A stretch of DNA of 64,000 bases from a virus, in the IMG/VR virus record IMGVR_UViG_3300035661_000011, positions 90,506-154,505 of that record. The stretch is one strand, 5' to 3'. Made by a program: the position numbers and the translations under genes. Below are positions 42,146 through 51,850 of the stretch, in pieces (positions within the stretch are counted from its first letter, which is position 1; every line of letters starts with the position of its first letter). Below the pieces are notes generated by a model that was not told the DNA's origin, did not search any database, and saw nothing but the letters and a program-made list of their open reading frames with translations.

Positions 42146-42484
42146 ATGGAAAATTTAAACCAATGTATGGCGGCACACGGTAACAAATCTTCACTGAAAA
42201 TAATCGACTCAGTAGTGTCTGGTGGCGGAACCACTACTAAACTCTTAATAGGTAACGTCCCACACGGTAGATCGTGGATAACAGAAGTTCGTAAAGTTGT
42301 CGGCTACGGAAAGTCAACCGTTATAAAAGTCACTAGCAACGGCGCATCTGAATGTATTCTACACGACTCTGTGTTGCACGATATCGGTTTGGAGTGTCGT
42401 TTAATCGATTGGGCTAAAGCTGCACTAGCAGTACAAATGAGAAACAACCCGGATATATCGGAGATTGTAGCAGTGGTTGCATAA
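42146..42484 (+). CDS. Unidentified small protein, probable early gene
   Basis: TTAGGAG precedes the ATG. The 112-residue protein has a strand-rich first half (KIIDSVVSGGGTTTKLLIG) and a helical second half with conserved-looking H and D. No family recognised. Directly after its stop lies the structured RNA at 42494. Confidence 0.65.
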   Translation: MENLNQCMAAHGNKSSLKIIDSVVSGGGTTTKLLIGNVPHGRSWITEVRKVVGYGKSTVIKVTSNGASECILHDSVLHDIGLECRLIDWAKAALAVQMRNNPDISEIVAVVA

Positions 42485-42493
42485 AAGTTTTAT

Positions 42494-42569
42494 GTGGTAA
42501 ACCTCCGAGGGCGCCTCTGCCTAACAGGGGCTAATTCCTTTAACTGGAATTAATGTACGGAGTTTACAC
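42494..42569 (+). ncRNA. Candidate structured RNA with three-way junction
   Basis: Three stems fold from this 76-base stretch: a closing stem (42494-42507 with 42558-42569, about 12 pairs with two bulges), hairpin A (42513-42519 with 42525-42531, loop CCTAA) and hairpin B (42532-42538 with 42546-42552). A and B abut without a spacer and could stack coaxially. The base composition is more GC-rich than the surroundings, and there is no ORF. It sits between a gene stop and a terminator, so it would be at the 3-prime end of the 42146 transcript or be processed from it. It is not a tRNA: it lacks a third arm and an acceptor CCA end. Confidence 0.55.
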
Positions 42570-42581
42570 AATTATTTTAGT

Positions 42582-42613
42582 GTACCATATCGAGGTTAAC
42601 CTCGATATGGTAC
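42582..42613 (+). terminator. Hairpin terminator
   Basis: A perfect 16-base-arm palindrome with a T-run (about 42620-42633) ends the transcript carrying the structured RNA. Confidence 0.85.
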
Positions 42614-42671
42614 TATATATTTTATTTTTTTTTTACACCTTGGTGCATAATAATATTCGTAGGAGATAGTC

Positions 42672-42930
42672 ATGTTAGACCAGATAGTAAACGATGATAT
42701 TTTGGAAGATGACCTTAAAGAATACCCAAGCGGATTACTTTAAACAAATACAAACTAATCTTGATTGGAATATTGGATACTCACAGTTCGTGTTAATTTG
42801 CAGTTCTATCGAAGCAGCAGAAGTATTTGTTCATCAGTTCCCTGGAGCAATGCTTTATGGTGGAACCGATAACGGTAAATCAACTCACCCTCGTAATACT
42901 TTTAAAGAACGATTTAAAAAAAGAAATTGA
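42672..42930 (+). CDS. Small protein spanning a possible +1 frameshift
   Basis: TAGGAGATAGTC gives a good binding site for ATG 42672, but that frame stops after 23 codons at TAA 42741. The stop is directly preceded by CTT, and the +1 frame then runs open to 42930 (KQIQTNLDWNIGYSQFVLIC to KERFKKRN). CTT followed by T is the same slippery arrangement as in bacterial prfB (CTT TGA). Shifting by one base at CTT-T joins both parts into about 85 residues. Alternatives are a true frameshift mutation or a separate gene starting without a binding site. The product is not recognised. Confidence 0.5.
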
Positions 42931-42936
42931 TAAGTA

Positions 42937-42970
42937 GTGTACAGGTGGAGCAAAGGCTCCACCTGTACAC
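42937..42970. terminator. Bidirectional terminator
   Basis: Fourteen-base arms, GC-containing, with a T-run at about 42974-42983, lie between convergent genes ending at 42930 and 42982. Confidence 0.85.
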
Positions 42971-42981
42971 ATTATTTTTTT

Positions 42982-45159
42982 TTATAATGAGGCGCTCTGT
43001 TTATAAAATATTGCTGAGTTTAATTGACCTAATTGACTAGAGCTAATTGTTGACAGTAGGTGATTCATTGAAAAGAACGTATTCATATTAGCTTTTGTTT
43101 TAGCTGTTCGTATACGCCATCTATTCGTAGCATAATACTGCTCACTTAAACCAACAGACGCCCACACTGCCATTAAGTCAGTGAATGCTGTATCCTCATC
43201 AAACATAGATATAGGTTTATCAATTAACGCATTTGAAAATACGTCCATTGCAGAAAAATCTGCACCTATGGGAATATGTACCATTTTTGACATATCTGTT
43301 ATGGTGACGTGTAAATCTACAGCTATAGGGTTCCCATAAGCATTCCACCCTACATTACCTGCGCCTCTAGTAATAGACAACGATGTAACCAAACCAGATG
43401 CACACTGTGCATAACCCTTTTGCCAACACTTAACGTAGTATGGACTGGTATATGAGTTTCTACCAGCTGAACGTGGTGCGGCTAATGCTAACCACATAGC
43501 CATTGGAAAATATATATTTTGCAATAGAGCAACTGGATGACCAGACCAAGAACGTAATGGAATCGTATACGACATACTGGGCAATGTTACAGATGACGAA
43601 TCCCAAAATTCAGGAATGTCTACAAATGCTTTACCACCTAACATAGCTAAGCCAGACATACCCACTGCGTTAGCTGCACCAGATATAACTATTGAAGCAA
43701 CACCAAGAAGTGTTTCCACTACACTAGGTAATATGCCGTCACCTAAGTTACCGTTAGCTGTGTTGAATAACATTTCTCTACCGGCTCTAGCTCGAGAGTT
43801 CATCTTAGCAGCTAAATCAGATTCTTTGGGTGTATTACTAAATGACTCCTGAGCATGTCTTTCGTAATCAATTGCAAAATTTACAAACTGCCCACCGTCT
43901 CTTTGTTCTGATTGCCAGAATTCTTTTTTCTCTTGCCAGTAATCAAATACACTGGTTGATAATTTATAACCGTCGCTAGTAACACCGGTGGTAGCTGCCG
44001 CTTGCGAATTTATAGATGTGGAATCTACTGTCACTGTGTCTGCTTTTTTATTTGGAGCAGATTGTGGAGACACTGCGTCCATAAGCTTATCTATCAAATG
44101 TAAATCTGCTGACTTACCACTTTCTCTATACCCATCTATAAGTGATTTTAAAGTAGGGTATGCTAACGCGACTGTTCCGACTGGACCCGCTAACCCAGTT
44201 TTAAAATACTCTACCATATCCGAAGCTACATCTTCCCACTCTGGAGCGTCACCTCTAGTCCTTTCAGTAATACCTTGTAACTTCTTTTGATGTGCTATAG
44301 CTAAACGTTCATATCTGTTTGCAACTACTCTAACATCTATCCCTCCTCCATCTGCTAAGTATATATCTGGTAAAATTCTACCTAGTTCCTTTAGTACATC
44401 GTTTTTTGTTAGTGACTCTTCTACAGTGGTTGGTCCAGTACCCTTTCTTTTTAAATCGCCCTCTGCTACACCACCCTGTAATTTTAGGTTCACCACTAAA
44501 GCATTAATAATGTTTTGAACTGTACTCCAATACATTGTCATTTGTGGACTTATATAGTAAAATTTACTAAGTGGTCTGTTTTGTAAATCCGCAAATGCTT
44601 TTCTACCTGTACTAAATCCAACTGACAATAATGAAAATATAGGGCATAACGCCCACACTGTCACTGAACCTACGGTAGAAAGTAAAGTAACAGCCATCGC
44701 ATCTATTAAAGACCCAGTGTTAGCTAAAATAGCTTGTCCAGGGTCGTAGAATGAACTCATAAAGTTTCCAATAGAGTTAAACTGTGGTATACCTACTTGG
44801 ATTGTAATGTACTGCTGATGTTGATTTATCTTTTCAGCATACCATCTACCCATACCAAATGTCTGTGCAGGGTTTAGTTTATCAGTTGAGCTTCCAGTGA
44901 CAGATAAATCAGTCTTTACGGAAGCTATTAACGATTTCACTTTAGGGTCTGAAAGCCTACACGGTTGTGGTTTTGGGTTCATGAACCTACCACCACCTAA
45001 CGCTGTATCTTCAAACATTAATTGTCCTATGCTAAATCTACCGTCATTATCTCTAGCATTTGCTTGTATATGGGTGCGATGTGGCGTAAATAAAGCTTGC
45101 CGCACCCAGTCATTATCTTTTAATTTATCTAGCGATGAGCCAGAGGTAAGTGTAGCCAT
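42982..45159 (-). CDS. Large virion structural protein, 725 residues
   Basis: The start ATG at 45159 (MATLTSGSSLDKLK) follows AGGGGAC, which is part of a hairpin (45168-45207); a much longer in-frame form would cross that hairpin. The product has several long hydrophobic stretches (ILPSVVETLLGVASIVISGAANAVGMSG, LIDAMAVTLLSTVGSVTVWALCPIFSLLSVGF) and Trp/Tyr-rich segments near the C-terminus. No known motif. It is the last gene in an operon with the large tail protein at 45218, so a tail or baseplate-associated, possibly membrane-interacting, virion role is likely. Confidence 0.65.
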   Translation of the reverse strand: MATLTSGSSLDKLKDNDWVRQALFTPHRTHIQANARDNDGRFSIGQLMFEDTALGGGRFMNPKPQPCRLSDPKVKSLIASVKTDLSVTGSSTDKLNPAQTFGMGRWYAEKINQHQQYITIQVGIPQFNSIGNFMSSFYDPGQAILANTGSLIDAMAVTLLSTVGSVTVWALCPIFSLLSVGFSTGRKAFADLQNRPLSKFYYISPQMTMYWSTVQNIINALVVNLKLQGGVAEGDLKRKGTGPTTVEESLTKNDVLKELGRILPDIYLADGGGIDVRVVANRYERLAIAHQKKLQGITERTRGDAPEWEDVASDMVEYFKTGLAGPVGTVALAYPTLKSLIDGYRESGKSADLHLIDKLMDAVSPQSAPNKKADTVTVDSTSINSQAAATTGVTSDGYKLSTSVFDYWQEKKEFWQSEQRDGGQFVNFAIDYERHAQESFSNTPKESDLAAKMNSRARAGREMLFNTANGNLGDGILPSVVETLLGVASIVISGAANAVGMSGLAMLGGKAFVDIPEFWDSSSVTLPSMSYTIPLRSWSGHPVALLQNIYFPMAMWLALAAPRSAGRNSYTSPYYVKCWQKGYAQCASGLVTSLSITRGAGNVGWNAYGNPIAVDLHVTITDMSKMVHIPIGADFSAMDVFSNALIDKPISMFDEDTAFTDLMAVWASVGLSEQYYATNRWRIRTAKTKANMNTFFSMNHLLSTISSSQLGQLNSAIFYKQSASL

Positions 45160-45167
45160 AATAGTGT

Positions 45168-45207
45168 CCCCTAGGATATAGTGAATGTACACACTATATC
45201 CTAGGGG
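45168..45207 (-). promoter_or_regulatory. Hairpin holding the ribosome binding site of the 45159 gene
   Basis: Arms 45168-45183 and 45192-45207 pair perfectly. Read on the minus strand, the AGGGG used for the start at 45159 lies in the 3-prime arm, so the stem could block or time translation. It also sits just after the stop of the 45218 gene and may partly terminate transcription. Confidence 0.5.
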
Positions 45208-45217
45208 GAGGTTGGTA

Positions 45218-48200
45218 TTACATTGACATATCCACCATTGGCGTAACTGGTTTAGTTGTCGATTGATAAGGTGATTTTGGTTGAAGTGTATTACGCGCGG
45301 CTTCCGCCATAGCTTCACCAGGGGTAGCTGAATTCTTCACCATTAACTGTAATGTGTTATTAATAGACTCCAGGGTTTGTTGTTGCATAGTACGTTGTTT
45401 CTCAGCGGTAGTTGCTGTGGATTCAACTACAGAAGCTACATCTGGTCCAGATGGTGTAGCTGGTGTCATAATAGGTTGGGTTTTAATACCTAACAAATTA
45501 TTTTCTGCACTAGTTACATCAGAACTTATCATTGGTGATGCAGTTCCACCTATTGCTCCAACGTTACTAACTGGTGTAGTTGCGGCTGTTTCTGTCTGTG
45601 TAGACGGAGTGGTGTTAGCGGTAGATGTTGCAGACATAGCTCCAATCGGCTGTGCTCCACCAGAACTAGAATCATCCATAGAAAAAGATTTCATTGGTGA
45701 CGTTTGTGTTGTAGATGTGGCGGCCTGTTGTGAACTCGATGTGTCCGTTGGAGATTGTACGCTTGTCGTAGACGTTGTATCTGAAATAGATTTTTCATTA
45801 GGGACCACAAACCCGGCTGGTGCACTAGCTCCATTTAAACTAGATAACTGAAAATGCATACCATCTGGTTTTGACCAGTTGCCACCCCAATCGAAGCCTG
45901 AGTCTGTAAAACATGCCACTAACTCATGTGACATAGTGGGAGGTGCACCAAACCCATTAGTAGCTGCATTAATATCAAGTGCAATGCCCCAACTATGTAA
46001 CGACATGGTGTTTCCACCTCTTTTCTTACGAATACATAAGCACCCATCAAATGTCTTTATTTGGTTAGTTAGATTTCTACTAATGATATTTTTAAATGCC
46101 TGAGATAACGGTCCTACTAGGTCCTTATTACACTCTAAGCTATTTGGAAACGGTTTAATACGTAAGTCACTAGGTATATTCCAGTTAATAATATTGTTTT
46201 TAGCATTGGGGTCCCCATACTTTTTATCACAATCACTAGATGTTACACCCTTGCCATTACCACCTTTAACGTAATTACCTAAAGCGCTTACAAAGTTTTT
46301 ACTTCCATTAGCACCGTTATATGAATCGAACAACCCATTAGCTAGCTTTGCCCTATTCCTAGCAGCTTCCTCGATAGCAGCTGGGCGTTCATAAAGTTTC
46401 GATACAACTGCACCAGCGTCACTAGCTGTAGTGGTTTCAGATAATTTATCACCTGCTCCTTTTTCTGTATTCTTCAGTTCCCAGTCTACAAATCGAATTT
46501 GTTCTTCTAATGTAGACCCATGTATATCTTTGCCTATAAATTTCCTAAAGTTTTCTTGTCTGTCACTATGCCATTGTCCTATGCCGTAGGCGTTTCCTCC
46601 ATCACCTTTAGAATCTGGATTAAATTGACTTTCCTCTTTTAAATTTGCAGTAATACCAGCTGCTTGTTCCTTACTCCATCCCAACTTCATAAACGATGAA
46701 ATAACAAAGTCCGACTTCTCAGTATCAGCCCCGCCTCCAAACCCATCACCTACAATGTTTTTAACAGTGTCAATAACAGAACTTCCAGCGTTAGCTACAT
46801 TTTCAATCCCACGACTTGTTTTATCACGAAGCCAATCTATACCACTTCCAACTGAACTGGCGGCGTCAGATATAATACCTTTTGCTTTATCAATGATAGA
46901 TGGGTCTTTTGCTTTATCTTCAATATCTTTTTGTTTAGCCTCCTCAGCTAATTTGGCTGCTTGACCCTGTATATCTTTAGGGTCTTTAATATCTTCAGTA
47001 TTTCCTAATATATCGTATTTGATTTTACTAGGGTCTCTTAGTTGATTAGATAGCGTATCAGCTAACCCAATGTTATCTGTTAACGGAATGTTACTAAATG
47101 GTGATGACTGAACTGAAAATGGATCTAGTCCCATCTTTCGAGCATCTCCATCAAATTGGACTAAGTTAACAAATTCAGACTGTGCTTTAAGGTTGGGTAA
47201 CTCATCCACTTTATCTAATTTGCGTTTCCACTTTCTTGCTGCTAGAGTGTGTTTAACATACACCGGTACAAACCGTTTCATAAACCAGACACTAAAACTC
47301 TTTTTAGCATTAGTGTCAGCTGGGTTGTTATTAAACACTCTCCCATAGTCATTCCAGATGTCATCTATTGACGAACCTATGTTTGGCGGTTTGTTATCTG
47401 GAATCGAGATTATGTCTAACATTTCGCTTTCAAAATAACGCAGTGTTTTAACTGCTTTTTCATTGTCGATAGGTATACCGTATTGTAAATATCGCAATTT
47501 CTCTAATGATGATAATGTCGATTTATACTTAGCATTTACATACTTATCTTTCATGTTGTCGAAAGTGGACGGCATAGCAGACTCACCGATTAACTCAGCT
47601 TCTCTACCCTCAGCTTTCATACGTCTAGCGTGAACGTCATCAAACGCTGATTTCATCAACGCTAAACCTCCACCTAATGCTAACAGTGGGGCGGCTACAG
47701 CCATAGCACCTGCCCCACCAGCGGCACCTACACCTTCCACAGCTAAACCTGTTTCAGCAGCAGTTCCCCCAAACCCTAGGTAACCAAGTGCACCTTTTAT
47801 AGCGGCTAATCCACCAGCGCCATATCCGCCCCACTTAGCCATAGTGTCCATCGTACCACCACTTTCTTTTTCTTCATCCTCAGGTTCATCGTGTCCAGGT
47901 GGCATGACACTAGGTGCACCACCTGCAATTAGACCTGCACCTGCTGCTGAAGCTCCTACTCCAGTGGCAGCAGGTTTACCCTTACTACCACGTTCAGCCG
48001 GCAATATAAGTCCACCACCAGGCTTGTGTCGCATTTGGTCCATAGCTCCACCAGGTCTATTAGCTTCTCTGGTTTCACTATCTTCCACAGGCATAGCTTC
48101 TTTTAAAAAGTCGTAGATTTTAGTAAGTAACTCTTCAACCTTATTATCTTTGTTAGCCATCGTATCAGCTAACTTATCAATTACAGCAGAAGCAATACCC

Positions 48201-51200
48201 TGCACTGGAGTTTTTAATTTAGTTAACTTCTGCCAAACTCCACTACCTGTGATTCCCTTAATGCCCTTTCCAACTAGCCCAGTGATTTTACTCATAGCTA
48301 ACTTAGATAGTCTTTTAAGTTTAATCTTCTTACCAGTAATACAATCGTATAAACCATTCTTAACATCCAGGTCACTAAGTACCTCAATCATATCAGTTCC
48401 AACAATTTCTTTAACTGAACCAATAATTTGATAAATTGAATTAATTACCTTACCTGTATGGCCATCTACATAAAGTCCAAGTTTCATAGTCTCAGCTTTA
48501 ATTATTGGGTCACCACCTACATGTGTAGTTAAGTCTTTCTGAACATGGGTTTTAGTCCACATCTTTTTTAACCTTGCGGCAGGTGAAGAATCAGTTAACC
48601 ATTTTTTAGCTTTCATTGCTCTAGCTAAGTTTTCTTTAGTAAAAACTTTTTTAAGGTTTCCTTTAGTTAAAAGTTTTTTCAGTTTCATCGCTTGGTCTTT
48701 AACACTTTCAGAAAAGGGTTTTCCCTCTTCATCAACAAGACCATCTAAAAACTCCTTAGTGGTAATTACAGTTTCACCATACTTATTAACTACGGCACCT
48801 GTGATATCTTTAGCTGAAGTAATCACCGCCCCAGTAAGCTTATCAATATACTCACCATGCAACAACCCTTCTATCCCTAACGCTGGTACACCACGTTTAC
48901 CTTTAGTGTACACAGCTTTGAGCGATCTAAATAAACCACCTTTTTTATCTTTATTCATGTAGGTGTGTATACCTAAAGCACCTAATGCTAAAGTACCCGC
49001 TCCACCAGCATGCATAGCTAATGCTCCACCAGCTGCCATTAAAGCTAAATGACCATGCTTCTTTAAGAGTTTTTTCCCTCCATCCAAAACACCATGTTCT
49101 CCTAAGTAATCTTTAGCACGAGTAAATACACTAGATACCTTTCCACCAACCCATTTCGCACCAGGTAAAGCACCTTCTATTGCAGCAAACTTACCGCCAC
49201 TTAAAGCTAATCTAACAGCTTTCATTCCGTAGATACCAGCCAACTTAGCAACGCTAAAACCTTTCTTACTAAGGATAACTATTTGCTCACCAACACTTTT
49301 AAGTTGTGGTCCATCTGGAGTATGGTTATAAAGGAATTTACCAAACTTACCAGTTACACTTAAAGCACCCTTTCCTACTGTGAGTACACCTTTAGCACCT
49401 GACAATGCTTTATCAGCACCCCATTTAATAGCACCTTTAGCACTGTCAATTTTATCACGGTGTTTATCATAGAGTGGTTGAATAGGGCCAAATGCACTAC
49501 TATCACCCACACTTTCAATACTTTCCACACCGATAGCTATACGTTCTAAATACTCTTTTACCAAAGTAGTGTTATTCGTAATAGCCTCAATGATTCTATT
49601 CGAATCATCTTTAAAATCCACTTTTATTTCTGTAGGCATACCACCCGACATTCCGAGGGATGGACTATCATCGGAAGAAGAAAGCATACCCATTAACCGT
49701 TGTGTTAGACTATCGGATTCTACAGTTTTCTTTTTCTTACCTTTCTTACCACGATTCATGTTAGCAAGAACTTCTAATATCTCAGCCTTTGTAGGAGCTA
49801 CGTTTTCGTAGTCTTTATAAAAGTCCTCTCGGTTTTTACTTCTGAGTAATTTATCGGTCATTCCCCACTTGTATTCTGAGTTAGCACCTTTATCATTAAC
49901 CACACCTAAATCAAATAGATCTTCTGTTTCACCTAGGTTGTGTTTAGACCCAAGTACAGAATCCATATTAGTAAAACTACGACCTAAATTACCAAACGCA
50001 GTTGCAGCTTTTGTATGTCTATCCGTAGATTCTGGTGAGTCTATCACTTTAAATTTACGTCTACCAAAATCATCTAAATCTTCGGTTTCCTCAATACCAA
50101 ATGCTTTTCGAATCATTGGTGCAACGCGTTCAGCTATTTCAGCAGGTAACTCCATTTCATCGGAATATTTCTTAACAGAAAATGCAGAACTTTTATCTGC
50201 TTCTTTAGCCATAAATAAACCAAGGATATGTTTTTCTTCGTCAGTCAATGTGCCATCGTCTATATGGCCAACTAACTTACTAGTTTCATCTTTAATTGAA
50301 CCTGCATTTAACGTTTGCTTTAACTGGAGCTTTGTACGTTTAATTCTTTCTTTGTGGGTAATAAATCTTTCGGCATCTACACTATAAACAATTCTATCAG
50401 CCCTATCTGGGTTTCCTGTAAGTATGTTGTAAATGCTGTCTTGTGTTTGTAATTGTCTACTCATGTAACCGGGTATGATATCAATCAACGTTCTTCTTGA
50501 TAAAGCATCCCAACTGGTTTGTTCATGTGCTTCGTTGGCTAAGTCGTGTTTAATTATATCTGTTGTACCAGATCCTTCATCATTCATAATTCGATGTCCA
50601 ACACCACGCCACCCCTGACCATTACCCTCACGTAGATAATCCATTATCATAGCCGGCCACTGCTGTTGAATTCTGGCAGCTTTATTACCGAGACTAATAA
50701 CGCCATTATTAAAACCTGGTGCGTGATGGTCAATGGCGTTACGTACTTTTGTACCCCATATATTACCGGCTAATCTACCAGCGCCACCCATTAATTCCTC
50801 GCCTAAACCAGAACTCAACATAGTAGTGGTGTCGCCCATTCCAGAACTCATGCTACCAAATGTCTCAGCTGTATTTAACGCGTTACCCACACCACCTAAA
50901 AAATCTTGTATTTCAGACATTGCACCTTTACGAAATTTGTGCAAGAACGCACTAGCTCCACCGTGAAATTTCTCCTGAACTTTACCAATTAGTAAATGTT
51001 TAGTTCTATTTTGTAAAATTTCAGAGTCAGTTACTTTTACCTCATTTGGTAAACTTGTAAACTTAGCAATGGCACGAAGTTCTTCAATTGAAGCTTTAGC
51101 AGTTTCAACTGTAACATTTAATAATGACTTTAAAGAATAATGTTGTCTATACTGGAGCTCTAATGATTTTTTATGATATGCATTTAAAACGGAGTCTTGA

Positions 51201-51826
51201 TACCCAACTAAACGAGATAACAGTTCAGATTGACTACCTTGGTGTTGAGCTGAATATTCAAATTGTTTTTTACCAATTTCCCTATCGTAATTCGTATGTG
51301 CTAACTGCTCCCTATGTTGTGAGTCGTTTTGTGCAGCCACAGCTCCAAACACCCCAGAAATTGCACTAGCTACCTCTGAGTCTTCTTGGTTATCTGAGGA
51401 ACTTTCACTTCCGTAACCAGGGTCGTATCCGTCGTCACTTAATAATTTACTAGCTAATTTTTTAGGGAGTATAAAATTTGTGATAGGACTGAATGTACCT
51501 GCGACGGACTTTAATGAACGTATAACGGGATCTGCATCTTTCTTAAGTGATGAATAAATACTATCTAATTCACTCTTAACTCTACCGACTTCAGTAAATG
51601 CGTTTTCGTAGGACTTTGGTAGTGTCGCAAATAGTAATCCTTTAGCTAAATTACCACCACCTGCTTTTGAAATTGCACCTTGCCTAAGACCATTTTGTAT
51701 TTTCCAGGTAGCCGAACGATTAGCGTTTAGATTATCATCACCTAAGTCAAAACTATCCATGTCAAAATCGTCATCGTCCCCCCAATCACCACCAGAATCC
51801 ATTAAATCATTTTTATTTTTTGCCAT
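45218..51826 (-). CDS. Giant tail protein with tail-lysozyme and M15 peptidase domains
   Basis: The 2202-residue protein starts at ATG 51826 (MAKNKNDLMD), with TTAGGTG just upstream. The acidic N-terminus, long helical regions and Ala/Gly hydrophobic stretches (about 960-1000 and 1360-1400) fit a tape-measure or tail-tube-associated protein. A phage tail lysozyme-like domain lies near 1709-1845 (LKEESQFNPDSKGDGG, then AYGIGQWHSDR), with the Glu as likely catalyst. An M15/VanY-type peptidase follows at about 1872-1992, with zinc-ligand motifs SLHSWGIALDIN and DGMHFQ. Together they can cut both the glycan and the peptide of peptidoglycan during DNA injection. The Ser/Thr/Ala-rich C-terminus is a linker or anchor. 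Confidence 0.85.
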   Translation of the reverse strand: MAKNKNDLMDSGGDWGDDDDFDMDSFDLGDDNLNANRSATWKIQNGLRQGAISKAGGGNLAKGLLFATLPKSYENAFTEVGRVKSELDSIYSSLKKDADPVIRSLKSVAGTFSPITNFILPKKLASKLLSDDGYDPGYGSESSSDNQEDSEVASAISGVFGAVAAQNDSQHREQLAHTNYDREIGKKQFEYSAQHQGSQSELLSRLVGYQDSVLNAYHKKSLELQYRQHYSLKSLLNVTVETAKASIEELRAIAKFTSLPNEVKVTDSEILQNRTKHLLIGKVQEKFHGGASAFLHKFRKGAMSEIQDFLGGVGNALNTAETFGSMSSGMGDTTTMLSSGLGEELMGGAGRLAGNIWGTKVRNAIDHHAPGFNNGVISLGNKAARIQQQWPAMIMDYLREGNGQGWRGVGHRIMNDEGSGTTDIIKHDLANEAHEQTSWDALSRRTLIDIIPGYMSRQLQTQDSIYNILTGNPDRADRIVYSVDAERFITHKERIKRTKLQLKQTLNAGSIKDETSKLVGHIDDGTLTDEEKHILGLFMAKEADKSSAFSVKKYSDEMELPAEIAERVAPMIRKAFGIEETEDLDDFGRRKFKVIDSPESTDRHTKAATAFGNLGRSFTNMDSVLGSKHNLGETEDLFDLGVVNDKGANSEYKWGMTDKLLRSKNREDFYKDYENVAPTKAEILEVLANMNRGKKGKKKKTVESDSLTQRLMGMLSSSDDSPSLGMSGGMPTEIKVDFKDDSNRIIEAITNNTTLVKEYLERIAIGVESIESVGDSSAFGPIQPLYDKHRDKIDSAKGAIKWGADKALSGAKGVLTVGKGALSVTGKFGKFLYNHTPDGPQLKSVGEQIVILSKKGFSVAKLAGIYGMKAVRLALSGGKFAAIEGALPGAKWVGGKVSSVFTRAKDYLGEHGVLDGGKKLLKKHGHLALMAAGGALAMHAGGAGTLALGALGIHTYMNKDKKGGLFRSLKAVYTKGKRGVPALGIEGLLHGEYIDKLTGAVITSAKDITGAVVNKYGETVITTKEFLDGLVDEEGKPFSESVKDQAMKLKKLLTKGNLKKVFTKENLARAMKAKKWLTDSSPAARLKKMWTKTHVQKDLTTHVGGDPIIKAETMKLGLYVDGHTGKVINSIYQIIGSVKEIVGTDMIEVLSDLDVKNGLYDCITGKKIKLKRLSKLAMSKITGLVGKGIKGITGSGVWQKLTKLKTPVQGIASAVIDKLADTMANKDNKVEELLTKIYDFLKEAMPVEDSETREANRPGGAMDQMRHKPGGGLILPAERGSKGKPAATGVGASAAGAGLIAGGAPSVMPPGHDEPEDEEKESGGTMDTMAKWGGYGAGGLAAIKGALGYLGFGGTAAETGLAVEGVGAAGGAGAMAVAAPLLALGGGLALMKSAFDDVHARRMKAEGREAELIGESAMPSTFDNMKDKYVNAKYKSTLSSLEKLRYLQYGIPIDNEKAVKTLRYFESEMLDIISIPDNKPPNIGSSIDDIWNDYGRVFNNNPADTNAKKSFSVWFMKRFVPVYVKHTLAARKWKRKLDKVDELPNLKAQSEFVNLVQFDGDARKMGLDPFSVQSSPFSNIPLTDNIGLADTLSNQLRDPSKIKYDILGNTEDIKDPKDIQGQAAKLAEEAKQKDIEDKAKDPSIIDKAKGIISDAASSVGSGIDWLRDKTSRGIENVANAGSSVIDTVKNIVGDGFGGGADTEKSDFVISSFMKLGWSKEQAAGITANLKEESQFNPDSKGDGGNAYGIGQWHSDRQENFRKFIGKDIHGSTLEEQIRFVDWELKNTEKGAGDKLSETTTASDAGAVVSKLYERPAAIEEAARNRAKLANGLFDSYNGANGSKNFVSALGNYVKGGNGKGVTSSDCDKKYGDPNAKNNIINWNIPSDLRIKPFPNSLECNKDLVGPLSQAFKNIISRNLTNQIKTFDGCLCIRKKRGGNTMSLHSWGIALDINAATNGFGAPPTMSHELVACFTDSGFDWGGNWSKPDGMHFQLSSLNGASAPAGFVVPNEKSISDTTSTTSVQSPTDTSSSQQAATSTTQTSPMKSFSMDDSSSGGAQPIGAMSATSTANTTPSTQTETAATTPVSNVGAIGGTASPMISSDVTSAENNLLGIKTQPIMTPATPSGPDVASVVESTATTAEKQRTMQQQTLESINNTLQLMVKNSATPGEAMAEAARNTLQPKSPYQSTTKPVTPMVDMSM

Positions 51827-51850
51827 TTTATTCACCTAATAGGTTAAGTT

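Noticed and set aside
42494-42569. tRNA or twister-type ribozyme
   Set aside because: Only two inner hairpins exist, no anticodon arm or CCA end. The GCCTAAC stretch recalls twister ribozymes, but the required pseudoknot segments were not seen.
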